Positions 35,956 to 46,397 of a stretch of 64,000 nucleotides of DNA are shown here, one piece after another. The notes beneath the pieces were generated by a model. That model was not told where the DNA came from and searched no databases. It saw only the letters and a list, made by a program, of their open reading frames with translations. The DNA comes from Zygnema cylindricum. Taxonomy: Eukaryota > Streptophyta > Zygnematophyceae > Zygnematales > Zygnemataceae. Position 1 is the stretch's first letter. The number at the start of each line of letters is the position of its first letter. Made by a program: the position numbers and the translations under genes. The DNA lies in assembly GCA_037447655.1 (NCBI GenBank), contig JBBHKE010002900.1:62001-126000 (forward strand). Direction: 5' to 3'.

Positions 35956-38900
35956 CTCTCTCTCTCTCTCCCCCCCTCTCCCTCTCCCTCACGCTAACAC
36001 TAATAGCGATACCCGGTGTAATGAATGCACGGCACCGAAACATACCCACAATAAGAACATGTATGTCGCCTCGAACTGGAACTTTATCGATATTTTTGAC
36101 ATGTTTAGCGACTCCTCCAAATAGTGAGAGGGCAATCCCAGCTGCAGAGCCCTCCAACGAATTTAGGAGTCAAACTGCGGAACGAAAGAAAGGCTTAAAA
36201 GGTTGAGACTCAGAAAGGGTCCTGAATTCAAAAAAACTAAAACTATTTAACAGATTAGGACTCAGACAGGGTTCTGGATTTGAAAAAACTAGAACTACTT
36301 GAAAAGGTCAAGAGTAAGGGTCCTGGATTCGAAAAAACTAGAACTACTTAAAAGGATAAGACTCAGACAGGATACTGGATTCGAAAAAATTAGAACTACT
36401 TAAAAGGTTAAAACTTGGACAGGGTCCTGCATTCGAAAAAACTAGAATTACTAAAACGTTTAAGACTCAGACAGGGTCCTGGATTCGAGAAAACTCAATA
36501 GCAAATTTTACAAGTCCAAACTCTTTGACTGAAGTATGACTTCCAGTAACAGCGTTGATTGACAAAAATCACCTTACGATACATTCTCGATTTTATAACG
36601 TAAAGTGATCCACACCATAAAGAGCCAAAGAGTGGAGAAAACGGCGTATGTCACAGCTGAACAGTTGAGGATCGTAAATACCTTTCACAAGCTCGTTACT
36701 GTAAATATTTGGACAGATTGACTGTACTATGTGTTTGAAAAGATCAGGTCCTTCTGTTTCCACATAGTCGATAATACCCTGTAAATCTGAAGTAGGAAAG
36801 TGGTATATAGCAGATGGAATGCCACTGGCTGTCCCACGGCCATTTCGAGCAGCATCACTTTTGTTGACAACCGAATTCACATCGATGTACAAATTATACA
36901 AATTGTTTTTGTTTTTTCCATGACCTGCATAATGGCAAAAACCGTCGAAATTTAAGATAATACGGCATAAAAACGATTTTTCGCAAACATTACATGAAAC
37001 ATTTAACATGTCAACCTTCACAGCCTCACAGAATACTATTTTGGCTTCTAGACTGTTGATAGAACAAAAAAACAGTATGAGAACTTGCCTCCTCCAATAT
37101 CCATTTCCTTATTCATGTATTTGACAAATCCACAAATGGTCACGAGGTCGCCAGGCATACAGGAGTCAACCAAATCTTCTCTTAGTTCACATTCGACAGT
37201 CCTTGGTACTCGGCCCTCTTGTCTTCCACTTCCTGTTGCAATTTCCTGAAGTCTGAACACAAACTTTTCACAGTCATTATACAAAAAAATATGTTTACTT
37301 CGTTAATGCCAGGCAAGAATCTGTGACTACTAAGGAGGCCCATCTACAATGTTAACAGATGAAAAGACGGAATGTTCAAACAGACATATGTCAATACCTC
37401 GAATATGATTGTTTTTTTTATTCTGTTTGGTCTTTGATGCAAATGCAAAAGGAGGCATGAATAGAACACGTCACATTTCTGCAAAGCTAAGAGAAAAACG
37501 TCAAGACTGCAACATAAGAACATCATTATAGAGATTTGTACCCAGGAAAATATAAACATATGACTGCAACATTCAATTGTAAGGAACATGACTCCAAGAA
37601 CAGACAGATCTTGCTATTAAGACTTGACTACACTGCCCATCGCTATTAGTCTAAAACATTTTTCGGGCACTAGAAATTCGGCAACTTTATCTTCAACCGT
37701 TGGATATTTCTATTTTAATGGAGCAATCAAACGGTAAGAACGTTACCATCCGAATGTTTGCCTCAGAAAGAATATCCAACAGTCGAAAATAAAGTTAAAG
37801 ACATTTTAGTGCGTGAAAAATGTTTAACACTAATAGAGATGAGCAGTGTAGTTGCACACAAAGCAAGTGACAAATAAGCCACTCAAAGATTCAAAATGCA
37901 TCATGCCTACGTTATGATCCAGTGGCAAGTGAATGGACCTTATTTTCTGGAAGTCAACTTTATTTGCTGTTTGCTTGTTCAAAACGTATGATCTATTCCT
38001 GCAACCTTCATTTCCACAAGTTCCTGGTGGGGCATATCTTCCCTCCACAAGTTGTTGAGTGAAATTCGCACCACATTTAGTGCATGTGAGTTCTACCGCT
38101 TTCACCAAAGGTTTCACGATACTAACTCTCACCACTGTTCCTGAAATAGAAACTAGTTTATCTGCAGCAACACGTAAAGAAATATAAACCGAAAAGGTAA
38201 ATGTTCGACTTAAACATTGGAAAACGGGAGTAAATTCCATGGCAGGAATGTACTACTTGTAGCAGTAACTACAAAAGCAAACACTTTTGGGGAACCGTTT
38301 CAATTGAGGTGGGGAAAACGGACCTAAGCAGCTGGCTTTCAGGTTCCTTAACTCCAGTTTAGCCTCATGGTAATGTTGTAGTCTTACATTGACCTGACAA
38401 GGGGCACTTCGGGTGACTCCGCTTATTTGATCAGAGGACAGAATCTGAAATGAAGAAGGGACAGAAAGATGTTAAGAAATTTTGTGAATAGTCAGACAGT
38501 AAAAGCGTTTGCTGTCTTTTGGGGACATATGACCATGGACTTCAACAGTTATTTTGAGAATCCTAACGGACAGCAATCCACCTTCAGCTGAATTATTGTA
38601 ACAAGATCTCATCTAAGTATAGAACGACTATTTGAAACTGCCACAGGCTTAGTTCACCCCATGCAATGGTGAAAATACGTAAAAAACATACGCCTACATA
38701 AACCAAGGAGCAAAATAAATTTGTAAGACCCCGGCACGTCATTGTCAACACTTTTCATACATCTGTTATAGAATGCGATGCTGTTAACTCGGTTACCAGT
38801 AGGAGCTTAATCATCAGAAATTAATATAATTAAGTGCATTTCTCAAGAAATCATATGAAGCCATTACAGGAGTAACCGCAGCAAAAAAAAAAGATTCAGC

Positions 38901-40965
38901 AACAGATTGTCACGCTCTATATCTTCATGCATACAAACGAAACATTCTCTCTCTACAAAAACCTAAAAAAAAAACCAAAAAAAAACCCTAAAATTTAGAA
39001 AGCTTACAAGATGAGCAGCAACTTCCAAGCACGTGAGTGCTTCTGAAGGACTCGACTCCAGCGCCGATTCCCAGGATGATGAAACACACAACTCGTATAA
39101 GACTCTATGATCCACTTGCAACACATGTATATTGCTTTTTACAGAAACCTGCCAAAAAAAACTATAACAAATGTCACTTCAGGCAAATATTGCTCCCAAA
39201 GACATCGTTACCACACAGATGTTACCCTGCCCATCGCTATTAGTGTTAAGCATTTTCCGGGCACTCAAAGTACTTTTTCCCATCACAGAGTTTTTCAGAT
39301 TTTCGATGGAAAGGTGAGACCATTACATTTTGATTGCTCCCTGAAAAAAAGGAAAGTCCAGCTATTGACAATGAAGTTAAAGACTTTTAAGTGCCTGAAA
39401 AATGTCTAACACTAATAACGATGGGCAGTGTAGTTCCATAAGACACACTAATGTAAATTGACTGGGCATAATTGAAGCAATTGATAACTAAAGATCCGTC
39501 CCTTCCTTTTTATTGGTTTTTGCACTATTGCCCTTGACCTCACTATCTCTTCTCCTCTCGCCATTTCTCTTCCGATTTTCATTCCATCTTTCCCTTCTCC
39601 TAACTCTCCCCTGCCCTAAGAACCCTCTCCCTTCTTTGCTTTGCATATTTTCAATAGCAACTCGTTGGACTATTCTGTAAAACTCTATTCTATTCACAAA
39701 AACCTCCCTATCCCTCTCTCTCTCTCTCTTTGCTTGGCGAAAATAAACAAGACATTGTTTGTGACACAATTTAAGCAAGTGAACTATATTCCGCCACGTA
39801 TCTCTACACATATATCTAGATTATGCTTCTCTACAATGTATGAATTACATCTCTCTACAATGTATAGATTAGTACGTCTCTTTACAATGTATAAATTATG
39901 TCTTTCTATAAATTACGTCTCTCGTCATTGTATAAATTAGTACATCTCTCTAGAATGTAAATTACGTCTCTCTACAATGTATAACCTCACACTAATACCG
40001 ATGGAGAGGGTGGTCAACTCATTTATCGTTTTGAAAATTTCATTTCAAGCGTATAAAAGATATGAAATGACTCAAAACTTTGGTTGCCATAACTGGGTTA
40101 CCAATACTTTCATACAATTTTACTCATTTATTTTTATTTATTCATTATTGACATTATTATTATTTTTTAATTTATTTATTCATTTACTTATTTTTTCTAC
40201 AAATATTTGTTAGACACTACCCATTTTTTTTAAGGCATTATTTAAATCGTGATAAGCTAAAACATTAACAAATTTCAGTCCAAAACACAGCAACTTGGCT
40301 TGTACCTCTCATGATTTCGTTTTTGTCAATAAAACTACTCTATGAAACGTTTCTCTTTTGATCGGCGGATGCTATACAGAGGAAACTTCAACTGCCTCAG
40401 AAAACATGGATTACTTATCTCCAAAAATGTTAGGCATCATAAATTTTGCAAAACAAAACTACTCAACAAAATCGTTTAGACATAATTTGTTTACAAACTC
40501 TCATATGTATCACTATGGGCGAGCTTGTCCATAAAAGCCTTTTCGATTAAATATCTTGCTGTAATCGTGGACTTTGTTAGGTTGTTTAGATCAGTTTAAC
40601 AATGCAAGTACACAACATTTCAAGTAATCCTGACAGTTAGGCGTATAAAACTCCTGTAGTACAACACATTGAAAACATCTGCGCTAAATACCCTAAAGTG
40701 CACTGACAACATCCGCACGAAATGCACTAAATTACATTGAAAACATCATAACTATACATTTATTGTACATATATATAGACTGTACCTGTTCCAAAATACA
40801 AAGTCCGGGGGGAGAATGAAGAATCTGAAGAAGTTCGTTGATAAGCAAAGCCTTTGAGTTATTTGCAGAAAATTCATCACTAAAATAGGATTTCCAGACA
40901 TCTTTTATTTCAGCAGAGAAAACTCTCACTAACGAGGCATTCACCTGCCTGATTTCAGCATCCAT
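28726..40965 (-). CDS. MCM8: MCM8, minichromosome maintenance-like helicase (homologous recombination)
   Basis: Nineteen exons are inferred: 40786-40965, 39008-39148, 38324-38444, 37939-38161, 37089-37252, 36682-36924, 36046-36141, 35611-35721, 35180-35250, 34180-34228, 33716-33785, 33379-33508, 32942-32987, 31164-31323, 29831-30005, 29334-29504, 29128-29199, 28959-29072 and 28726-28737 (VQP, stop), about 782 residues. MCM8 blocks are [17 protein letters not shown], a zinc-binding CTKC...[38 protein letters not shown], Walker [30 protein letters not shown], the arginine finger in [32 protein letters not shown], and a C-terminal winged helix ending [15 protein letters not shown]8 works with MCM9 in strand exchange and meiotic recombination. 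The Walker A segment is broken (see findings). Introns are packed with MITEs and tandem repeats. The tiny first-listed 3' exon and the 46-bp exon are the least certain. Confidence 0.93.
30080..30230. mobile_element. hAT-like MITE, family B, copy 1
   Basis: Ends CATAGTTCAAATGTGTGAAA and, inverted, CATAGCTCAAATGTGCTCAAA. A perfect 8-bp target duplication, GCCCAAAG, lies at 30072-30079 and 30231-30238. 151 bp, hairpin-forming, in an MCM8 intron. Confidence 0.88.
30735..30836. repeat. 28-bp tandem repeat in an MCM8 intron
   Basis: About 3.6 copies of CGTATAAGGGGATCACTTTC plus CATCCCGT, with one or two changes per copy. Confidence 0.9.
31432..32717. mobile_element. MITE A copy enlarged by an internal 18-bp minisatellite
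   Basis: The left end TACAGCGCCCATCGCTATTA and the right end ACTCTAATACCGATAGGGGG are a MITE A pair. MITE-like inner sequence survives at 32560-32715 (GCGAAATTAGAATGTATAAT, GTGTTATTAACACGATTTTA). Between them, 31460-32560 is an array of about 60 units of GCGAGTCCTTCTTCTGGT. Normal MITE A copies in this window are about 190-220 bp. It sits in the MCM8 intron between the exons at 32942 and 31323. Confidence 0.8.
33885..33985. repeat. CT-rich microsatellite in an MCM8 intron
   Basis: CTCTCCCCCTCTCTC-type sequence. A GA-rich counterpart lies at 34105-34165, and another C-rich run at 34397-34470. Confidence 0.85.
34500..35170. other. MCM8 intron, no repeat family recognised except short repeats
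   Basis: Mostly unique sequence. 35010-35165 has short repeats of CAATGCTGTCACA and TTATTGTTGTGAAA. No coding potential. Confidence 0.5.
35478..35545 (-). pseudogene. Decayed tandem duplicate of MCM8 exon 8
   Basis: It reads [20 protein letters not shown] and then EAG before a donor-like GTAAGG, against [33 protein letters not shown] in the exon at 35611-35721. The copy lost about 24 bp internally (the AGLTVAVV codons) and one tyrosine codon. Intronic flanks are also partly duplicated (AACGTTTTTTGTTCTCACC / AACGTTTTTGTCCTTACC). If spliced in, it would insert an incomplete repeat into the AAA+ core, so it is taken as a relic. Confidence 0.7.
35765..35990. repeat. CT/CCT microsatellite beside the MCM8 Walker A position
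   Basis: About 225 bp of CTCTCC and CT repeats, followed at once by a MITE A right end (ACACTAATAGCGATACCCGG, ending at 36020). Frames reading ERERER come from this repeat. Confidence 0.92.
36190..36505. repeat. About 58-bp tandem repeat in an MCM8 intron
   Basis: Five to six degenerate copies containing ACTCAGACAGGGTCCTGGAT and CGAAAAAACTAGAACTACTT. Confidence 0.88.
37629..37850. mobile_element. MITE A (subfamily A2) in an MCM8 intron
   Basis: TACACTGCCCATCGCTATTA at the left; inverse CACTAATAGAGATGAGCAGTGTA at the right, trimmed here to its last bases. Shares an inner motif, ACATTTTTCGGGCACT, with the copy at 39223-39432. Confidence 0.85.
39223..39432. mobile_element. MITE A (subfamily A2), second copy in MCM8
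   Basis: TACCCTGCCCATCGCTATTA at the left; inverse TAATAACGATGGGCAGTGTA at the right. Same inner motifs as 37629-37850. Confidence 0.85.
39815..39990. repeat. Tandem repeat with TCTCTCTACAATGTATAAAT units
   Basis: Six variable copies of ACGTCTCTCTACAATGTATA with units of about 26-36 bp, in MCM8 intron 1. A MITE-like CACTAATACCGATG follows at 39990. Confidence 0.8.
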
Positions 40966-41448
40966 GCTAAATTATGATACAAATCCACATACACACACTG
41001 GTATTTACTCTTTTTCTTTTTAACTAAATGCTTTCTGCTACAAGTTTCGTTCCTGGAAGCAGAGAGGTAAAGAGAAAAAGAACAGGTTCAAGTTTATGCT
41101 TTCTGTGTTTGACAACAGTCAAATAATCTTAAAAACGTTTTTTCTTTCTTAAGGTAGTCATACTGTTAAATTAAATTGCTGTTATGGTTGTCGGACATAT
41201 GAAACTTTCGTTCATTGTCACAATTTATTTCAGCTTTTGATTTCCATTGTATTGTAGGAATATCCTCCAAACCTTTTCTCGAATTCTAGTAATCTTCAGT
41301 ATGTTTATCTGAAATCTTCTCTTAATCTCTTTCCAAGTTTGTCATAAAAGTGCGGAAAGTTTGTAGGCCTTCCGCACGAAATCAGTATAATGTTTTTTAG
41401 TGGCGAAAATTTTATAATAGAGAGAGTGTACCAGATGATTAAGAAACA

Positions 41449-41671
41449 AGTCAGCATTCACGCTACGAGAAAATTACGCAGTCTGAGTGACGTGGCACGA
41501 CATCATGCGTCAGTGATCAAAGAAAAAAGTCAGCATTCACGCTACGAGAAAAGTACGAAAGTCTGTGTGACGTGGCACGACATCATCCGTCACAGATCAA
41601 GGAAAAAGTCAGCATTCACGCTACAAGAAAAGTACGTAGTCTGTGTGACGTGACATGACATCATGCGTCAG
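41449..41671. promoter_or_regulatory. Three 79-bp tandem repeats with TGACGTGGCA motifs, between MCM8 and the RING gene
   Basis: Copies start at 41449, 41528 and 41607 with AGTCAGCATTCACGCTAC. Each contains TGACGTGRCA (41488, 41568, 41646), then GACATCATSCGTCA. ACGT-core sites of this type are bZIP targets. The array lies in the 1.3-kb spacer between two divergent genes (starts at 40965 and 42263), so it is placed to act on either or both. Confidence 0.6.
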
Positions 41672-42262
41672 TTTCCTTTTTTTGTATACTTTTACTGCAC
41701 CCGCGTAGTCCTGTTATCTGCCATCCTGTCGTAATTCTATTTGTCACGGCTCCTGGTTTTGTCAGGAATTCTATATTTCTAACGTACAAACAAAGTAAAA
41801 GTACAAAAGTGAAAGTGAAAAAGTAAAAGTGTAAGTACAAAAGGACGCAGTGAGCGCCCGAGGTTGTCGGACACTTCTGTAATTTACCGTACTTTCTAGT
41901 TATTTTATGTAACTCGACTGTGTCCATTCTCCAACACAGCGTTTTTTAGAAATTCCAATAGGCAATAGCTGTAGAGTGTAGTGTACCTCGCAAGAAACAA
42001 TGTATAGATACAAAAAAAAGAGGGATAAATATTATTCACGAATTGAAAAGTAATTTCATGACTGCTTGTTTTTTCTCCCTCTCTTCATTCGAAACGTTGC
42101 AGAAGTTACTTGCAGCAGATGTTACTTGCAGCAGAAGTTAGTTGCAGCAGGCGTTAAGGGAGTAAGAATATTTTGGTGTCAATTTTAACAAATCATGTTT
42201 TCAGCGTTTGTTTTTGTCCGGTCTGACCTTTTGAACTTCTCTTCATATTTATAGCATTGGCT

Positions 42263-43070
42263 ATGGCTGAAAGTCCAGCAGCTCAAGAAGATAAAGGAGC
42301 ATGGCTCGTTTTAAATGAACCTCCAGAGCAAATTGATATTGAGGAAATCTTAGATGATTTAGGATCATTTCCTTTTCTCGGCAGTGAACCACCTCCTGAC
42401 GAACATACATTAGTGGAGGAAGCTGAAGTGCGTTATTTTTATCACACTTTCCAGCTTATTCTATTTGAAACAAAGTGTATTTGATAAGTGTTAAAAGGTT
42501 GTCGGTTTTTTTACATTTTGAATGTATTTTTAAATTGAGTTGAATGTGTATTTTATTCATACTTCAAAAACACGAAAATAGTTGCGCACTGTAGAGGTCC
42601 CATACTATACTCGTATTACAAACGGATGTTTCCGTATAGTACGCATATAGTATGAGGTCACCGCATATGGTGTTTCCAGTTGTTTTCACACGTGTAAACC
42701 ATGGGTTTGTTTGAAGCTGCATGCAATGTTACTCTTCTTGAGTGGTTGTATTAGTTTTCAAATGGTTTATTCGTCTACAATCATGCATTTATATCTAGAT
42801 TTCAAATATAGATTGTAGTAGTGAGGCCTATTTTTTGTTCAAATTAATGCTGCTAAGTGATATATGTTGAATTTTAAATGTTTCGCTTGCAAAATTACAA
42901 ATTGTTTGGAATAAGCATCATTTTATCTTTGCTCATCTGCAATACATTGAAATATTTTATCATTCATGAAAAACCTTAGAAACTTAAGCCTCTTCAAAAA
43001 TCTAAAAAACATCTATCTATCTCTCTTGCTCTCCCTCTCCCTCTGCCCCCCCTCTCCCTCGCCCTCTCTC

Positions 43071-43135
<65 letters not shown>

Positions 43136-45720
43136 CTCTCTCTCTCTCTCTTTCTCTCTTTGGAGTGCAATTTGCAGAAGTTTAACAGAGATGAAGAGCT
43201 CAACCACTGGCAGGAAGCAGAAAGTCAGGTTGGGCTTTTTTCTGTCTACTTCACCCCCTATCTTTATTAGAATTAGTGAATTATTTGCGTTAACACTTAT
43301 TAAACTAACGACATATTAGAATTAGAGTGATTAAAATCTAATAGCGATGGCCAGTGTTGTGTTGGAACCTATTTGAGCTATGATGGATTTTTGCAAAAGG
43401 AGAGGAAGATGGGGGGATGCGGAGGAGGGTGAGAGGGAGAGAGAGGATTGGAATGGGGGGAGAGTGAGAGAGAAGGAGAGAGAGAGGGGAAGGTATTGTT
43501 GAGTGCCACAAGATGTAGTGTTATCGGGAATGCAAATGAATTCATCTTGAGTCTTTGGTACATTTCAAGATTTTTTGCCCTTTTTTTTCACCATAAAGAG
43601 CAAGCTTCACTGTCAAGCCGGTTCGAAAGAATTTCTTGGCTATGGATTATTTGGTGTGTAACTACAGAATTTTTGATACAGAATTACCAATCTGCTTGTG
43701 AGAGGATTTTGAACAGTTTCACTTTTTGTCTCTTTTGTGCGGGCAAAACTACAGGGAGAAGTTGAAAGGGCTTGGTTGGCTATGGGTTCGGTGTGTAAAT
43801 ACAGAATAATAGTACAGAGTTTGAAATCTGCTTGTGAGAGGACTTTGAACTCTCTCACTTTTATCTCATTTGTACAGGCAAGACTACTGGAAGAAGCTGA
43901 ACTGCAATTTGTTGACGAGGAATACCTATATGCTGATATTTTTGCAATGAATCATGGCAATGTCGAATGTACTTTGCTGTTGAAGGCTCTTGAGGAAGGG
44001 TAAGTTTCCATGCCTTACAATGCCCATCGCTATTAGAGTCGGTGAATTATTATGGTTACCACTTTATTGGAATCAACTGCACTAAATTTTGTTTTGCCAC
44101 GTGGCTCATTGTTAGCTACTCAACCATAGTTCAAGTGTGTGAAAACGATTGACAAGCATAATACTGTATAATACTCGTATATTATACAGTAACAACATAT
44201 AGCATCCAATCGTTTTCACACATTTGAACTGTGCATTACACCTTTCATCGTTATTAACGCTAACACTTTATTAGAATTAACTACACTAAATTTTATTTTG
44301 CCATGTGGCTCAACTAGCACTAACTTTTGCTTTAAAAATACTCATTTGAGTGATGAACTCAAATAGTGATGGGCAGTGTACTTTCCACATTCCCACATGA
44401 TTGCATGCTAAGTCAATAAGTTCATAAGTATGGGTATGAGCAGATCGTGACGTTTGATCTGAACATGAACATAAAATAGGGAGAGCAAACACAAACACAT
44501 TTGACTTTTTTGTGACGGCTTACTCTAATGTTCTCAGACTCTGTGAACCAGTTGTGGGGTATTTGAAATTGTAATCTTGCAGATCACGTCTTGTTGATAG
44601 CGGAGTTGTAGTGGAGAGCGCTACATTTGATCAACTTATGGCTATAAAACGTTCTGCTCAGCGTCTGCTTAACACTCTTGATTGTCGAATTCTGTCGACT
44701 GTTGAACGGGAACGGTGAAAATTCATAACCAGCGACTGCCAGATGCTTTTCTTGTGGAAGTATGTGTGTAGATCAGGTTTGTTTGGGAGGATAACTTTTT
44801 GGTTGTGCGAAGGTCTGCTCTTTAATTCCGTGTGCCTTTGGTAGGTACATGTCCACTTCAATCAGTCTGTTCAATAAGCTCTTTTAAGAATATGCTACTG
44901 TTTAAGGTGGAGTGTCCATGCAATGGCTATTGTTTACAATCTTAGTTCAAATGTGCGAAACCAGGTGCAAAGACTATATGTGGCTACCCCGCGCTTTATT
45001 ATACGTGTATAGTACGGGGATACCACCGATGTTTTCGCACATTTGAGCTATGTTTACGATTCCAACGTTGGTTTGTGAAGAATAAGTTTGACCCACGCAG
45101 ATGGCAATGGGTTATTGCAAGTGCCGTTGACTCTTTGACCGTACTTGTCCTTATTTGTCCTTATTTGACCTTGCCCTTATTTATGCATAGGATTTGTGAC
45201 TTCTTTCACAATGTGAACAGGAATGAAGCCAGGAATGCGGCTGACATGGCTTGTCAGAAAACAGTCCGAGTTGAAGCTCAGGCGGCAGCGATGCATAAAG
45301 CTTTAAAAGATGAAATTGCAAGTGCTTCTGAAAGAGAGGCAAAGACGCGGGAACTGCTGGTGAGAAAAGCCGAGAGTTCTTTATCAGTTGCTCTCGATTT
45401 TACTGTCATCGGTATTTTGGGCAAGCTAAATGGTTCTGTCTGTTACTTTGTGCAGGAGAAAGAAGAGGCCCGAACAACATGTCAAACATGTTTCAGTCGG
45501 GTAAGTTGTTTTCGCATCCATGTATGGCACTCAAGTTTAAAATTGTGTTTGGATGGGGTCGAAAACGTAAAAGACTATCTGATCGTTTTGTTTCGGTTCA
45601 TTTTTCTCTTTATTGCTTGTTGTAACGTTTTCGTTAAAAAGCAATGATGTTTTATGACTGTTTTCTTATTCCATGTTGCCGGTGTGTCGCAGGTTCGGGA
45701 TATTCTGTTGCTTCCATGTA
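42263..45720 (+). CDS. Unrecognised coiled-coil protein with C-terminal RING-like start, 3' end missing
   Basis: Exons are inferred at 42263-42427, 43178-43228, 43878-43999, 44583-44714, 45221-45359, 45456-45500 and 45693-45720. Phases close, giving 227 residues before the sequence runs out. The N-terminus (GAWLVLNEPPEQIDIEEILD) is acidic. The middle (NRDEELNHWQEAESQ, RLLEEAELQFVDEEYLYADI) and the Ala/Glu-rich segment RNEARNAADMACQKTVRVEA look helical. The last exons give CQTCFSR...VRDILLLPC, the first three cysteines of a C3HC4 RING as found at the C-terminus of many plant RING E3 proteins. The next exon (phase 1) was not found before the GA microsatellite and gap at 46312. I do not recognise the family from the N-terminus. 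E3 ligase activity is inference. ATG 42263 is the first in frame. Confidence 0.7.
42558..42703. mobile_element. hAT-like MITE, family B, copy 2 (diverged)
   Basis: The right end TTTTCACACGTGTAAACCATG-type terminus and a weak left end CATACTTCAAAAACACGAAA surround palindromic TATAGTACGCATATAG. It lies in intron 1 of the RING gene. No target duplication is seen. Confidence 0.55.
43019..43160. repeat. CT microsatellite just before exon 2 of the RING gene
   Basis: About 140 bp of CT/CTTT. It doubles as the polypyrimidine tract for the acceptor at 43177. Confidence 0.9.
43247..43358. mobile_element. Short MITE A copy
   Basis: The left end has TATCTTTATTAGAATTAG and the right end TCTAATAGCGATGGCCAGTG. 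About 110 bp with inner ATTAGAATTAG repeats. Confidence 0.6.
43610..43900 (+). repeat. 138-bp tandem duplication across the intron 2/exon 3 junction
   Basis: TGGCTATGG, TCTGCTTGTGAGAGGA and GGCAARACTACWGGRAGAAG each occur twice, about 138 bp apart. The downstream copy has the working acceptor TTGTACAG; the upstream copy has GTGCGG instead and so lost its AG. Confidence 0.8.
44016..44380. mobile_element. Two overlapping MITE A copies split by a family B MITE
   Basis: There are left ends at 44016 (TACAATGCCCATCGCTATTA) and 44237 (TACACCTTTCATCGTTATTA), and one right end, TAGTGATGGGCAGTGTA, at 44380. ACTTTATTRGAATYAACT and TTTTGCCAYGTGGCTCA occur in both. A family B element (44125-44233, CATAGTTCAAGTGTGTGAAA and its inverse) lies between them. 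Confidence 0.7.
44941..45052. mobile_element. hAT-like MITE, family B, copy 4
   Basis: CTTAGTTCAAATGTGCGAAA with the inverse TTTTCGCACATTTGAGCTAT. The flanks TTTACAAT and TTTACGAT match at 7 of 8 positions. In RING gene intron 4. Confidence 0.78.
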
Positions 45721-46169
45721 GTAAGTATCTCTTGGCCAGCTCCCTAAATTTCTGTTTTTAAGACTGGTTAAAGACGTTTTACAAATTGAATGAATGAATG
45801 AGATCATGCCCCAAAGATGTGCTGACTTGTCCATCAGACTTTCTCCAAAATTTGTGTGGGACCAGGATTCAATGTCACATTTATTAATTTATAGTTTACA
45901 GAATCAAAAACTATTTATAAGCTCAAGACACACTCTCTTGAAATATACTACACTAAGCCCACATTGGACGCAAACACACCCATGAAAGTTATGACAAATA
46001 TAAGATACTTCTTGGGTCCCATTTCAATTTCTGGCAATTGGCTGTGGATATCATATGGTTAAGACAAGAATAGATTTTCTTGCGTTTTTTGTTGTTCTTT
46101 TCCTTTGTTTTCTCCACAATGTCTATTTTGTTAAGCACAGCAAACAGAGCAAGTCATCTTATTTTGCAC

Positions 46170-46321
46170 CCACATTTGAGAGAGAGGGAAAGAGAGAGAA
46201 AGAGAGAGAGGGAAGGAGAGAGAGAGAGAAAGAGAGAGTGGGAAGGAGAGAGAGAGAGTGAGAGGAGAGAGTCACTTATTTTGCACTCGCATTTGAGAGA
46301 GAGGGAAAGAGNNNNNNNNNN

Positions 46322-46395
<74 letters not shown>
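46170..46395. repeat. GA microsatellite containing an assembly gap
   Basis: GAGAGGGAAAGA then pure GA, with ten N at 46312-46321. It lies between the lost 3' end of the RING gene and the TBCCD1 stop codon. The true length is unknown. Confidence 0.93.

Positions 46396-46397
<2 letters not shown>

Noticed and set aside
35732-36206. Ser/Leu-rich or Glu/Arg-rich frames near MCM8 exon 7
   Set aside because: Translation of the CT microsatellite; only 36046-36141 (minus strand) is real exon.
45819-45885. Candidate last exon of the RING gene (after CCATCAG, reading NFLQNLCGTRIQC)
   Set aside because: Phase fits but the RING histidine and cysteine spacing are wrong; probably chance.
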